NCBI GenBank assembly: GCA_037833965.1
Contig: AP031351.1
Location: forward strand, 9,746,501-9,810,500
DNA: 64,000 bases
Source: Marchantia polymorpha subsp. ruderalis
Taxonomy: Eukaryota; Streptophyta; Marchantiopsida; Marchantiales; Marchantiaceae
Direction: 5' to 3'
Shown here: positions 34,561-46,998 of the stretch, in pieces
How the letters are laid out: every line of letters starts with the position of its first letter
Position numbering within the stretch: position 1 is the stretch's first letter
Position numbers and translations under genes: made by a program
Notes under the pieces: model-generated
Databases searched by the model: none
Seen by the model: the letters and a program-made list of their open reading frames with translations, nothing else
What the model was told of the DNA's origin: nothing

Positions 34561-34811
34561 TGTTGAGGTTAACTTCAATTAAAGAGTAACCTCAAGTTTT
34601 AGTTGTTTATGTTAGATGTGTCGCTGGCTTTGGATATAAATATACCCCCAGGCCAAGGCTTCGATAAGAAGCAGTATTGTGTATTCACTTGTCACTAAAC
34701 CTTCTCGCGTGTTTCAGCCGTGGACGTAGCCCTTGAGGGTGAACCACGTTATATGAGTGTCTCGTGTAATTCTCATGTGATTCTTACTTGGTATTAGGTT
34801 TTACGTCAAGA
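34561..34811 (+). repeat. Right LTR of the copia element
   Basis: Counterpart of 9806-10058, with TGTTGA at the start and TCAAGA at the end, followed by the ATAAT duplication at 34812-34816. The TATA motif is kept at 34635-34644. Confidence 0.88.
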
Positions 34812-34816
34812 ATAAT

Positions 34817-37799
34817 CTCTTAGTACATAATTATGATTGATTTTTAATTTTTGACATGGATCTTTTAACTCTCAAATTTTGCACTTAGAAATATATTCCA
34901 TTTATATCAATTATTTTCTATGTCACATTACTACACCTATAATAGTGAATCTTCTACTACATACTTGAGTGAAAATTAAAAATCTTAAAAATCTCTTACT
35001 CTTTTGATAATATTGCTTCATGATAAAACAATACAAGTAACAATACATTAAAAGATTTTACATACTTTATATTTCACATGAGAAGCATATTCAAAACAAA
35101 AATATTTCTTTGATTAACATTTAACTTCAATTTTTTTTATGGATTGAAGTTTTCGTATGACATATTTCATGACTTTATGACAGTTTTTCAGCGAATGATA
35201 ATCCTCTGCATCAATATAATGAGTCACATTTGCCAAAAAAATTTGATAAATTTTTTAACAACTTTTTTGCTAGATCGTTTTTGCGTTTTGGTAATGAAGT
35301 ATCATTGGTTTTGATCATCATAACATTAATTTTAAGAATGTAATTGTTTCAAAAAACTATAAAATTTTTGTCTAGAATATTATACCTGTATTTGGATGTA
35401 TCTTTTATACAAAACAATTCTAGTATTTGTCATTCATTAGTATGATTGTAATCAATTTAAATCAAATGAAGACAATGATTTGCATGAAATTATAATGTGT
35501 TTTATTGTAAATAATTAATTAATAATGCTGTTACAATTTCATTGTAAATGATGATCTAAATAAATCATTGAATCAACAAGTGTAACCATAATTGATAATA
35601 AGCAAATAATAAGGTCAAATTATGAAAAATCTTTTTCTTACCATTCATTTTTACAACATTAAGAAGATCAATCATCAAATCAACAAAGAAATCAATGTAA
35701 TATTGAAACATTTTATTACAATTTTTCCTTTTTTAAAACACGTTAGATTTAGAAATCATATCATTGTTTGAAAATTTTTTGCAATCAAAATTTTGACTAA
35801 ACATTTCAATCAATTAAAAACTATTGTCATATTGATAAATTTACTTTCAATTTATAGATTGTAGATTTTTTTTTAACAATACTCACAATATATATATAAT
35901 TGTTAAATATAATTCTAATTATCTTTGTTGAAAGTGAAAGATTTAAATGTCCAAATTGCAGCTTTCAAATAAAATTTGTCTTATATTTTGCATAGTGATA
36001 TATCAAATAAACTCAACTTGATGATTATTGTGTCAACTACTTAATTGTGACAAATGTTTTTTTAAATGTTCATAACAATGCTCCAATTAATTTTTTAAAA
36101 TTTTTTTTATTTTTTTCTTGACTATATGTTTTTTTATTCACATGATTGATAAAAAAATTTTAAAATTTAAAATTGATTTGTATTTTATGTTGAATAAAAT
36201 ATTGAAATTAAAAATCATACAAAATTATAAGTTTAAAAGTGAAATATAAAAATCATAGTACTCATCATTATCTTCATTTCCTTGGATGTAAATATTAAAA
36301 CTAATTGCATTTAATATGTCATATCATAATATGTTTTTAAGCAATTTTGATAGCAAAGTACATAGCTTCATTTGCTAATTCAATAAAAGATTTGAAGACT
36401 TGGATCAGAATCAAAAAAATTGAATGTAGACTTCAAAGCATTTCACCAAATTGAAATCATATAGTCTTTAAAACTGTGATTTTTATTGCAAATTCTAGCT
36501 AAAAAATTGCAATATCTTATAACAAGGCAATTAAATTCAATGAAAATAATCTAAATTTGGACAAAAAGCTTTCAATAGCCAACTCTTGTTGTTTAACATC
36601 TGAAATATTATGTAAATTAGTTGCTAGTTTTATCTTAGTTTTTGAGAGGATTACATGGATTTAGCAACATACTTCTATTTTAATTTAGATGAGTAAGATG
36701 CATATGGTTTTTTCACATAAGATATATGCTTTGCAACTATAGATCTTCTTGGATCTCTAACCATTTTATCTTGATAAAATCAATTATCTTTTATAATTTT
36801 AGTAAGAAATGAAAGTTATTGAAGGTACTCAAAACTATTATGAATCAAATCTAAGCTTAAAATATTTTTTTAATTCAAGAAAACATTTCAAATAAGCTCC
36901 AAAATTGAAATTGTAGTCTTACTCGTAACATCAATGAAGAATTCACTATGCTCTCACTGAAATGTTATGAATATTTCTTTTATTGAATGCCACAAGTCAC
37001 AATTTTAAGTATTTTGTGGTGTAAAAAATCCAAGCACTCAATTCCTTCAATGCGGAATGTTTGAAAAAAATTTGTAGGAAGAAAATACCACAGAAAGTTG
37101 AAATTTTCTGACTTTCCAAAGCTGAATTCACTTCGTCACAAAAAACATCATCAAAATGTCAACATGTCTTTATAACCACGACCCAGTTCACCAATTCTTT
37201 CATTTTTTATAAAATTCAAGTTTCACACGTTGTTGGAATGTACTTTGATTCAATTTTTTGAATCTTTTGGAGTTGCATTATAGATTGATATATGTTTGAC
37301 TCAGATTATTTTCAACCCATCAAATAGAACAAAAACATACATTTTTTCATCTTCTATTCTCACTGAACTTTTTTTTTATTGCATTTTCAAAGTTGAAAAC
37401 ACATTTAAGTTCATCTCAAATATTATTTGAGTTCTCTAGAGTCCAAGGTCTTGGCAATAAGTATAAATTACAAGCCAAAAACTTTTAATCTATTAAATTA
37501 TCAAAAATCTTGCACAATCCTCACAATATGTGAGTCCAAATTGAACCCGGGAGTTTTTGACCTTAGAATCATTCACAAGACTGCATCTATCAGTACACAC
37601 ACTTCTCTTACGTAACTTGCAACTTTGATATCTTTCATAAATCATATTCATAATAAACTGAATCAAAATTACATAATTGCATAGAATTCTTAGTATGATG
37701 AATTTTTTCAATGATATAAAGCGAATCTTAGTAAAATAGTTATAATATAAATAATTTTTCATCTTTAAACTAAAAATTTATAAAGATTATTAGTTGAAC
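34817..37799. other. AT-rich decayed DNA without genes
   Basis: About 3 kb of extreme AT-rich sequence with no open frame worth reporting and no clear repeat boundary. Given the decayed copia that follows, this is probably older retrotransposon DNA mutated beyond recognition. Confidence 0.5.
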
Positions 37800-39120
37800 A
37801 TAATAGAAGAGTTTGAAGAGAGTTAGTTTGTAAATTGATGAAATCATCAAATGGATTGAATCAAGTTGTTAGATTGTGTAATGCAAGATTAAATGATTTC
37901 ATGAATGCAAAAAACATTTCATTCGGTGTGTAAAATGCATGTTTATGAATATATATTATAATTAATGATGAATTTCATTTAATTTTTGTAGTGATTTATG
38001 CTAATGACATTCTCATGTTGACAAGAATTAATTCAACTTTTGACAGATGCAAAAATCAACTTAACTTTGTTCCAACATCAACAATCATGAGAAATTAAAA
38101 TTGTTATAAAATAAGGTTAATCATAACAATTTGACTAAAAAAGTTATAATGAAGTCAAAAAAGTTTGTATGTTCAACAAAATATTGCTTTATGTGTTTAA
38201 TATAGCAAAGTTGAAGGAATATGAAGTTTTTTGGCAACACATTTAAGCAATTTGTTAATGTCCAACCAATACTATTGAAAATAGATATATGTCATCAATT
38301 TTCTATGACAATGTAATAAATACTCTCATATATATGATGATATGCATTCAATTTTTTTTAGCTCAAAAAGAGAGATGAGCAATTTCAAGTTAAATTCAAA
38401 AAAGATGCATTAGAGAGTTGTGAAATAAATTTTGAGAAAAAAAATTAATCAAATTGTAACATATTTTGCTATATATGGGAAAAAAATTTGTTGTAGTGCA
38501 TATTTTTTATATTGTGTAAAATTTCTAACCATCAATCTAACAATGATAGTATTATTTTTGTTATTTTTTGGAATTTGAATGTAGTAAAGATTATGGTATT
38601 TTATTTCATGATTTTATTGCATAATGGCAAATCATTTTTATGCTATGTTGATATTGTTTATGTACAAGAAAAAAATCTATAATTTTATATCTGTTTACAT
38701 TTGATGACAGATATATTAGTAAATTATCTACTTTTTTAAAGTGCATAGGTCATTCAACAATAAAAGTAACATATGTAGCGGTAGCAAAAAAGAAGAATAA
38801 TATTTGATTGTATAAATTTGCTACTGAATTGAAATTTAACAATATGTTGTCATTCTTTTTTATATATTTAGAATGCATAAGATCTTGCAACAAAATAAGT
38901 GATGAAGAGTTAGATAAAGCACTTTGATATCATATGCCATTTAATTAGAATACAAGTTTCAATTTATAAAGTAAAGCTAGTCAAGATTAAATTTAAACTC
39001 AATTCAATTGATGCGTTGATCAAAACTATTCAATTATATAAAAAAACATATATAAAAAACATTGTGATATTTTATTTTATGAAGAGTACAAGTAAAGTTT
39101 ATTAGAAATTCTGTTATTTA
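37800..39120 (+). pseudogene. Strongly decayed copia RT/RNase H
   Basis: Parallel in order to 28030-28210 and 33440-34200 of the better copia. ATTTATGCTAATGACATTCTC corresponds to the YVDD region, GGCAACACATTTAAGCAA to 33455-33475, and TGGCAAATCATTTTTATGCT to the RNase H GYVDAD region. Nearly all G and C have been lost and no frame survives, as expected after long methylation-driven deamination. Confidence 0.7.
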
Positions 39121-39234
39121 AACTCACAATATCATTTTTAAGCTATATGTGTACAAAGTACATATATTTGGTCTAGTTTTTGAACTTTTTGTAAAATAAT
39201 CATGTTAATTCTAGAAGTTAGAAACTTCAAGACA

Positions 39235-39475
39235 TACATTAAGGATATAAAGTTAGTATTTATTTCTGAATTATTTAATCTTTGTTATGTAAGCTAGTTA
39301 ATATGTTTTCTATAATGACAACTTGATACAACTTAGCAAATTCCCTTGACTGAAAATTCACTTGATTCCTTGTAAGGTAATTTTTTTCATTTATATAAAT
39401 ATAAATAACTAGCTTAACTAACAAAGATTAAATTATTCAGAATTATTTCTTGTATGTAATCTAAAATGGTATGTC
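39235..39475. repeat. Foldback (MITE-like) inverted repeat
   Basis: Arms of about 45 bp at 39259-39303 and 39402-39449 are inverse complements with a few mismatches (core TTTAATCTTTGTTA and TAACAAAGATTAAA). The spacer is about 100 bp. No clear target duplication was found. Confidence 0.55.
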
Positions 39476-40462
39476 ATATGTTTTTTTACATTTGTTTTGT
39501 TTCTTGTTTGAATCTCTATCATTAAATACATTAATATTTTTGTGACACACATTAGACCTACATACAGATGTTCAAACATATATTTGAAAAATATTATATG
39601 TATATATAAATGAAAACAAAATCGTATTGTCTTTCTAAATCCATGTTTATGAAACTAGTGATGACAATAGTTTGTTCATAATAATATACTAACAATGTAA
39701 TATCACATACTTTTCTATATGCCTAACATATATATAATATAAATATCTTCAAAATACGTTTTATGTTATATAATCATGTTAATAAATCCTGAAATTATTT
39801 GATATTATGTGATGATATTAGATAGAAGTAAATCATCAATATGATATTTATTTATGCTTGAAAGCAAATTTTTTTCTTAATTAAGCTATGATTTTGCTAC
39901 CAAAGATATCATTTTCTAATTGCAAGCAATACAATTTACTGACTGCATGAAATTATGATATGATGAATAGAAATATACGTGACAAACGTCTATGGGCCTT
40001 CAGACAGAAGATACTCCTTTGAGCTACAAAAATACCAATGGTCGGAAAGTGATGTTTCAGGAGCGTAAAGCAAAGCCGTTAGCATGTCCCCAGCTTCAGC
40101 TTTTATGACGCGATGGTATTGAGTTCACTAGACCGACCATGAAAACATGTGCTCGAGCATGCTCAGATTGTGACGAATGGAATTGGATCTCTGAAGGCGG
40201 AGCGTCAGGAAGTGGTCGATTGTTATCTCTACCAACTCGACTCTCGAACTGTCAGGATGGTGCAGCTGGCCTTCTGGATCCGAGCCCTAGTTCATGAGAA
40301 GACGACGCGCAAAGAGAGCCTGCCTCGCGAGGTATGAAGAGTTGAAGTCTGGAGAGTCGAGATCACTCTTTGGGGCTCCATTTGGTGTATCGAGTCGTTT
40401 ATTACTTTTAAATGCTCGTTGCGTTTACTTACTAGTTAGCCTCCCAAGAATCCACGAGGAGT

Positions 40463-41710
40463 TTGCATGTGGAGCAATTTTTTCCGAAGTCGATGGACAT
40501 GCTTCCGGAACCTGTGAGCAACATTTTACATCGAGATATCAAACGGGTGCGCCATCTTATAGACGATGTGGAAGAAAGGATATTATCTATGGAAGAAAGA
40601 GTTTCATCCATCCAAGCAGGGCAACAATCGGCAACCGTCAAACTCCACAGGCGACTTGACAAAATGGAGATGGACTTGGAAGACATCCAAGACGCACTGG
40701 AAAGCTTTCTAGGCGGAAGTGTGGGCAACCGAACCGCGAATCCCCACCACTCGGTAAGCTCTCCGGACAGCTATTCGAGAGAAGAAGAAGCAGCGGACAA
40801 GATCAAGGCGGATGGAGAGGATCCGCAGGGCTCCCAGCTCGTGCAAGGAAGTCCTAGTCTTGAGCTCGCTGAAGCTTTGGGTCGAATCATAAAGCTGGAG
40901 AATACTTTGATGGAGAGGATCCGCGACATCCAGAGAACTCTCATCCATGATGTGGATAACCTGAAAAGAGAAGTTTGTTACTTAAGTAAACAAAGCCAAG
41001 ACTTGAAAGAGCAACAATTTTTGGTAAAGTCTCCTGAACAAACGAAAGGGCCTCACGAAGGAATGTCGGCCGAGCAAGCCGTAGTAGACTCTGAGGATGG
41101 ACGTGCGGTCGCCAGTGGAGTAAAGCTTCGGGACGAAATGATGACCTATTTCGGAGGGAGAGTGGATCACCTTGGGCAGGTAGACCTCTCGTTGTCCAAG
41201 GTGGAGGCTGGAAGTCGAGTTGATGCACTTAATACAACAACTATTCCACCAGCTAGATCTTCTCAACCTTTTGGATTTGATCTTGACCTTCAAAGATCAA
41301 AGTGGGACTTTGCTGAAAATAGAATGTCGGAAGAGAAGACCAACATGGACATCGATACATGCGTGGAGGACAAACCTCCAAATACTTTAAGGTCACTCGA
41401 GGCCGAGGTGCAGCGGGTGTCTCAGTTGCCCACGAAAGAGCTTGCATTTATTCAACCTGGTGCATTGTCTGGTGATCAACAGCTGAATTCTCTGCCCAGG
41501 GTGAAACAAGAGCTACCAAGCATACGGGATCCAGCACTCCAGCGAAATTGTACTGGTGCTCTTGAGCATCAAGCCGAGAGTGACTTAAGCTCGGATTTCG
41601 CAAGGGCAAATGAAGCCGAGAAGTCAGAAAGTCTAAAGGCAGACAGTGTTGACGATGAGCATGCTGCTGCGCAGACAAACAAGGTTTTAGAAGCATATGG
41701 GATCGATTAA
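40463..41710 (+). CDS. Orphan coiled-coil protein (about 415 aa)
   Basis: Function not recognised. The frame runs from 40463 to the TAA at 41708-41710. The first ATG in frame is at 40493 (MDMLPEPVSNILHRD). Residues 15-85 are amphipathic with heptad-like spacing (LIDDVEERILSMEERV), and residues 135-195 form a second likely coiled coil. The rest is polar, rich in Ser/Glu/Asp, with no membrane segment or signal peptide. Codon and base composition change sharply from the AT-rich DNA upstream, and no stop interrupts 1.2 kb, so it is probably a real exon. A short frame at 40149-40332 ending at a good donor (GAG/GTATGA) may be an upstream exon, but I could not join the two in phase. Confidence 0.6.
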   Translation: MHVEQFFPKSMDMLPEPVSNILHRDIKRVRHLIDDVEERILSMEERVSSIQAGQQSATVKLHRRLDKMEMDLEDIQDALESFLGGSVGNRTANPHHSVSSPDSYSREEEAADKIKADGEDPQGSQLVQGSPSLELAEALGRIIKLENTLMERIRDIQRTLIHDVDNLKREVCYLSKQSQDLKEQQFLVKSPEQTKGPHEGMSAEQAVVDSEDGRAVASGVKLRDEMMTYFGGRVDHLGQVDLSLSKVEAGSRVDALNTTTIPPARSSQPFGFDLDLQRSKWDFAENRMSEEKTNMDIDTCVEDKPPNTLRSLEAEVQRVSQLPTKELAFIQPGALSGDQQLNSLPRVKQELPSIRDPALQRNCTGALEHQAESDLSSDFARANEAEKSESLKADSVDDEHAAAQTNKVLEAYGID

Positions 41711-42787
41711 TAAGTTGAACCTCAAAGAGTCTATTCTCATCAAATAGTTCTGACCTCCAACATCTCAAACGTGAAGTGGGGTTTCCATGTCTTCAGCTAA
41801 TGGTAGAACAAGTTTTTTATGCTGCCGAGAGGTTTTTGTTTCAAATGAGCTTGTAGGTGGATAAGAGAGAGGATGAGCCTGCAATCGATGTAGCGCTTTC
41901 GAGTAAGGAGGGGAAGTCATCCATAACAGTCCTCTCTTGTTCCTTCTACCACCACGAAAAGAGCAGACCGTCTGGTCGAATTCACTGCGAAAACCACCTT
42001 GGTCGTGCATAATCGAAAATTCACACAGTTCATCCACGATCATGTATCAGACCTCCATTATGCCACGTCCGCGGTCAAACTAATATTTATCGTTTCAATG
42101 TGTTCACTAATCGGATTCAACCATGACGCAGACCAGATTTCATTCTTAGAGAACGTTTTGTGTGCATGTGCGAACCTCGAGAACGGGATACAACCATGTT
42201 GAATGTGTTGATGCCAGTCGCAACTGGAAAAAATGGAGACAGACGAATCGCATCTGACTTAATGTAAGCAAAAGCTGGGCGGGCCCGGAAGTGCTGATTC
42301 TTTGCACCTAGGCCAGGACTAAGTTATTTGACAACAATCCGTTCGGATTCTGCCCGTATTCATCCCCGGTCCGCCAAATAAACCGGAGATTGATGTGACC
42401 ACACCTGGAAAATATCTGTCCTAATTCGGATGGCAATTTTTACATTATCGGGACCCACCCCCTTTGAGTGTCATCCTAACCTCACCTATCGCAAGAACTG
42501 AGCTCGTTTACCAGTCACTGCGCAGCCGCCGAGATCGGCTCATGATCGCTGCGCACATGCTCACTTCGCACGAGATGTGAAGGAAAACTATGACGAGCAG
42601 TCCAATGGGCTCGGGGGAGCTACGATGCGACTCTGGACGCCGACCTGCGAGCCATGAAGGGCTCGTCTCGAAGCTCTGGAGCTCGGTCCCGTACACGGCC
42701 TGGCTCGAGTTCGCATCGGAGGCTCTGAAAGGAGTCGTTCGCCATCACTCGACCTCGTGGCGAGAGACAGAACGATCGCAGCGGGCT
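41711..42787. other. Intergenic, no gene seen
   Basis: 3' flanks of the coiled-coil gene and of the minus-strand GDP-mannose dehydratase gene. Nothing recognisable in either strand. Confidence 0.5.
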
Positions 42788-43849
42788 TCAGGGCTGCTGT
42801 TGCGGGGCGATGTGGCCGTGGTCGGCCAGCACCTTCTCGCGCTTCGCCGCCTCCAGATCGGCGTCGACCATCATGGCCACGAGCTGCTTGAATCCGACCT
42901 TGGGCTGCCACCCGAGCTTCTCGCGGATTTTCGCCGACGAGCCGCGCAGGTTGTCGACCTCGGACGGCCGGAAGTACCTCTGATCGATCTCGACGTAATC
43001 CTTCCAGTTGAGGCCCACGTATCCGAACGACTCTTCCAGGAACTCCTCGACCGTGTGCGAGTCCTCGGTGGCCACCACGTAGTCGTCGGGCTTCTCCTGC
43101 TGCAGCATGAGCCACATGGCCTCGACGTAGTCGCCGGCGAATCCCCAGTCCCTGGACGCCTTCAGGTTCCCGAGATACAGCTTGCTCTGCAGGCCGACCT
43201 TGATCCGTCCCAAGGCTCGGGTGATTTTGCGTGTGACGAAGTTCTCTCCTCGGCGCGGCGACTCGTGGTTGAAAAGAATGCCGTTACAGGCGAACAGGCC
43301 ATACGCCTCGCGGTAGTTCACGGTGTACCAGTGAGCGGCCACCTTCGAAACTGCGTACGGACTGCGGGGATGGAACACCGTGTCCTCGTCCTGCGGAGGA
43401 GGGGTGGCTCCGTACATTTCCGACGATCCTGCCTGGTAGTACCTCACTTCCCTGCCCGTGGTCTCGATGTGGACGCGGACCGCTTCCAGCAGCCGCAGTG
43501 CGCCCGTGGCAACCACGTCCGCCGTGTAGTCGGGGTTCTCGAACGACACGCCGACGTGCGACTGCGCTCCCAGATTGTAAACCTCGTCCGGGCGGATGCT
43601 GTCGACCCACTTCCGCAGAGCGGATGCGTCCGTCAGGTCTCCGTAGTGCAGCTTCATGCGAGCGCTGGACTTGTGCGGGTCGATGTAGATGTGCTCGAGC
43701 CGCTGCGTGTTGAAATTGGAAGAGCGGCGGATGATGCCGTGCACTTCATAGCCCTTGCTCAGCAGGAGCTCTGTCAGGTACGAACCATCCTGCCCAGTGA
43801 TACCGGAGATGAGCGCCTTCTTCACGGGTGCAGCAGAAGTGTCTGCCAT
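42788..43849 (-). CDS. GMD: GDP-D-mannose 4,6-dehydratase, copy 1
   Basis: Converts GDP-D-mannose to GDP-4-keto-6-deoxy-D-mannose, the first step to GDP-L-fucose, in the cytosol with bound NADP. 353 residues, a single uninterrupted exon; the start [20 protein letters not shown] is set by the Rossmann GITGQDG at residues 17-23. Family motifs: [43 protein letters not shown] with the catalytic Tyr and Lys, [16 protein letters not shown] and [15 protein letters not shown]. Length and motifs fit plant GMD (MUR1/GMD1 type). A near-identical gene lies 3.15 kb away in head-to-head orientation. GC content is high, which opens a long meaningless frame on the other strand. Confidence 0.95.
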   Translation of the reverse strand: MADTSAAPVKKALISGITGQDGSYLTELLLSKGYEVHGIIRRSSNFNTQRLEHIYIDPHKSSARMKLHYGDLTDASALRKWVDSIRPDEVYNLGAQSHVGVSFENPDYTADVVATGALRLLEAVRVHIETTGREVRYYQAGSSEMYGATPPPQDEDTVFHPRSPYAVSKVAAHWYTVNYREAYGLFACNGILFNHESPRRGENFVTRKITRALGRIKVGLQSKLYLGNLKASRDWGFAGDYVEAMWLMLQQEKPDDYVVATEDSHTVEEFLEESFGYVGLNWKDYVEIDQRYFRPSEVDNLRGSSAKIREKLGWQPKVGFKQLVAMMVDADLEAAKREKVLADHGHIAPQQQP

Positions 43850-46800
43850 GTTGAATCCTCGCTAACCTGATCGACCACACAGTCTGCCACAAGTCAGTCA
43901 TCCGTTGCAATCTCAGGCACATGAACACTCCCACCTCGGACGCTCGTGCAATCCGTGACCGACGTGATTGACCTCGTGTCTTACTGTCGTAGATCAGGTC
44001 GCATCCGACAGCCTCGACTTTGTTGATCGGCATCTCTACTGAGCCTCGTTCTTCTTTCTCGGTAGCTTATAGCGCCACCATGAACTCAAGTCTCTTGCGC
44101 ACTCAGCGCTTTCGACAATGTGAGTGCAAGATTTGCACACGATCGTCGTGATTGGGTTAAGAGAGAACGGGGCACAGTTTTGAAAGCCACGGCAATTTAG
44201 ATAACGAGCACGAATGAATTCGCATGAATGAAGGACGATTTCAATCGCAGAATGGAAAGTGTATCGGGGTTTTCGAAGAAGGGATTCCCACACAACCAAG
44301 CACGTACGAGATCCTATTTCCAAATGCGCTTCTGAAGATCTAGCAGGACAAACGAGAAGCACTCAAAATAATGTATCATGAACTCGAGACTCACCGACAG
44401 GTTAAGGAAGGACGAGATCTCCGGTGTCACTGAGAACTCAGCATTCGCTGCTCTTCGTTGGCAACTCTCAAGCTGAAGCACACATCGCTTAGAAGGTCCG
44501 TCGCGGACTGATTGTTATACTCCTCCGAAAGGACAATTAGCCGAATGGGGAATATTCAGAAATGAGAATATGCAAATTGTGTAGAAACGCAGAGTAATGC
44601 GAACTAGGTTGGAATCGTCGGATCTGGTATCAGATGGTGTGAAACTACAACTTTCTCGGCAGTCAGAACAGAGTACGCGAAGCGAGGCCTTGACACGAGA
44701 GTTGGCACGGTCCACGCGGGGCGCACGTCGTCATGAACCTCCTTCAGACCAGCCATCTATCGTGCTCAGGTTTCCACTTGTCCAGTCACCGCTCGCACCT
44801 GTGTGCATCTTTCTGGCCCCACTCCCACGCTAGACTCTCGCCATTCTTTGATCGTGCCTGCAGTTCGGAGTCTCATATTCTCTCCTCTGCCCGCAAGCCA
44901 TGCTATGCCAACGCTGCTCGAGCTCTCGCCTGCAGCCGGCTGCCAAGCGCTCTCGAGTCCACGAAACCTTGATTGAACTCGATTGATTTCCATGGATGCC
45001 AGGTCACATCCGACGATCCATGGCATGCAATTGCACAGTTGTTGGGTACACAAGCGGAATAAACATCACGCGCTTGTGTCCGGAGTGGGAGAGTGCCATT
45101 GGCTTATGCCAGATGTATACAGTATAGTCTTGAGATGCTGCAGCTGCGAGTCTCATGATCAACTGTGTTGGATCATGGCACACGAAAATCTCTTCGATAG
45201 ATTTCGTGACCCTCGGGTACAATCATCGTGATCACTAAGCCGCCTTCAGCATGTGGAGTTTGGCAACAAACTTCGAACTGTATGAGTACGATCTGGACCG
45301 ACATCTCGGTGCCGCACCCATGCACTCGAGTTTCAAACCTTACTCAAATCCTGCCTTGGACCTGGACCTGGACCCGGTGCTTGTTCATCCTTCTCCTTCT
45401 CTTCGCGTCTGATGGGATGTGTTACCAAGTAGCTGACCGCCCTCGTCGCGAGTAAAGTTCATGGTAACCATTGGAACTTCGTAGTGTTGCACGATAACCC
45501 ACTTAAATATATATATTTTTGTACAGTTACGTGTATTCAATCTTCTGTGAGAAGTGGAACTTCTCTTCTATTCAATCGTGTGAGAAGTGGAACTTCTCAC
45601 ACGAGCTCGATTTGAGTCGCTCGAAGCGTCTTAGATCTTCATCGGCAACGTGGTCGCCAGAAATCTAACGACAAATTTCCAAACCAAATCTGATGAAAGG
45701 TTGATGTCGGACTTCATCAGGACAAGGCTAGGCAAGGCAAGTCAACCGATCTGTGAGTTCGATCAGAGATGATCTTGCATCCTTTAGTTGGATCGTGGTT
45801 TGGTAAAGCTAGGAGTTGGTGGACCGTCCTTAGGTAGGCCTCGAGCGCTTCTCTGATCTGATGCATGGATGATCGAAATTGAAGTATATATTCGATGGAA
45901 TAAAGGCACCTGTTTTGCTGTGCTTGACATCGTCAGAACTGCGTCGATGCAGAACGAGAGTTCCTAAATCAATGTCAATGAATAGTTGTCAACTCCTCGA
46001 GCCTGACGTCATCGCTTCCGCGACAAGGAAACGCCTCTGGTTCTTGCCACGCTGTTCTTGCGAATCATAATGCTCCAGATCTATGAAGGAACAAATCGAC
46101 GAAGTCAAGTGAATGAGTGCGAATTAATGTCGGGATCGGCCGTCACTGTACACCAAAAGCCTCGATCTTTGATTGAAGGTCATAAGAACGGTGACGCTCC
46201 AGGAATCTTAGTCACGATCGTGAGGATGGAACTGAAGCAACAGCCGTTCCATGGCATGCAGGCCCGTCGGAAGCACAATCGCACCCGGATTCAAGGCATG
46301 AATTTCGGCGAGGCTTCCTTCGAGAGGGAGGGAATCCTCAGTACTTGCAAACGAGGTCTTCGAGCCAAGAAGCTTCATAATACCGAATCACGATCGCAGT
46401 TGGTATGGTCACCAACTGCAAAGGACTTATTTAACTCATATCTACCTAAATTCTTGTTCACTTCAAATCTCATGTGACACCCAAATTTATGGCCCAACAA
46501 CAAGCAGCGTGCATTCCGACCGCATCTAACAGCAGAAGCTGTATTTCGTATCGGACAATACGTGCGAACGTTGGCACGTCATCTGATATTTCCACTGTTG
46601 ATATCTCACTCGATCGTGGAAGTGCAGGGGGCCGCCTCAGGAACTGGAGACTCAGGAAGGCCCAAGAGTATATGTATGAGCAGCAATCGAGCTCAGAAAG
46701 CACAGGGAATTTGAGCCAAAGCCATCGGACTCAAACCCAAGTCGAGCTTGAGTTTGACTGGCAGAGCTCATCAGCGGCAAGTTTCGCAGCGGCTGCCAGT

Positions 46801-46998
46801 TTGATCGTAAGTATCAGCTCGAATTCAATCGAATTTACCTGTTGATGTAAAGGGCCCAGCATGAGATGAGCGTGTGCATGCTGCAAGTACGAGCTAGGTG
46901 ACAGCAATTTCTATTTAGTTCTGCGCTTTTGCACCGCAGTTTATAATCTCTCCTGACAAGTTCTGAATCGGTCGATTGGTTTCAGATTCTCGGCAATC
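43850..46998. other. Shared 5' region between the two GMD genes
   Basis: 3.15 kb separates the two divergent starts. Unlike the coding regions, the two flanks show no obvious similarity to each other. The open frames here (for example 46058-46477 and 46474-46845) have no recognisable domains. A perfect hairpin lies at 45577-45603. Confidence 0.5.
45577..45603. repeat. Perfect 12-bp stem, 3-nt loop palindrome
   Basis: Stem CGTGTGAGAAGT and its complement surround the loop GGA. The inner part (GAGAAGT-GGA-ACTTCTC) occurs once more just upstream at about 45549-45565. It is not followed by a T-run and is far from both GMD starts. Confidence 0.85.

Larger units (their letters stand above)
9806..34811 (+). 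mobile_element. Ty1/copia LTR retrotransposon with nested insertions
   Basis: Bounded by related LTRs (9806-10058 and 34561-34811) and ATAAT duplications. In order: primer-binding site, 2.4-kb leader, gag, zinc knuckle, protease, integrase, reverse transcriptase and RNase H, the Ty1/copia order. The coding region has at least nine in-frame TAG/TGA stops and several frameshifts, so the copy is dead. The LTRs differ by roughly 35-40 of about 250 positions by my count, so it is old. Foreign insertions: 13181-24241 (an ~860-bp repeat carrying elements A and B), 24776-26155 (hAT-like) and 28241-33315 (element C). Subtracting them leaves a copia of about 7.5 kb. Confidence 0.9.
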
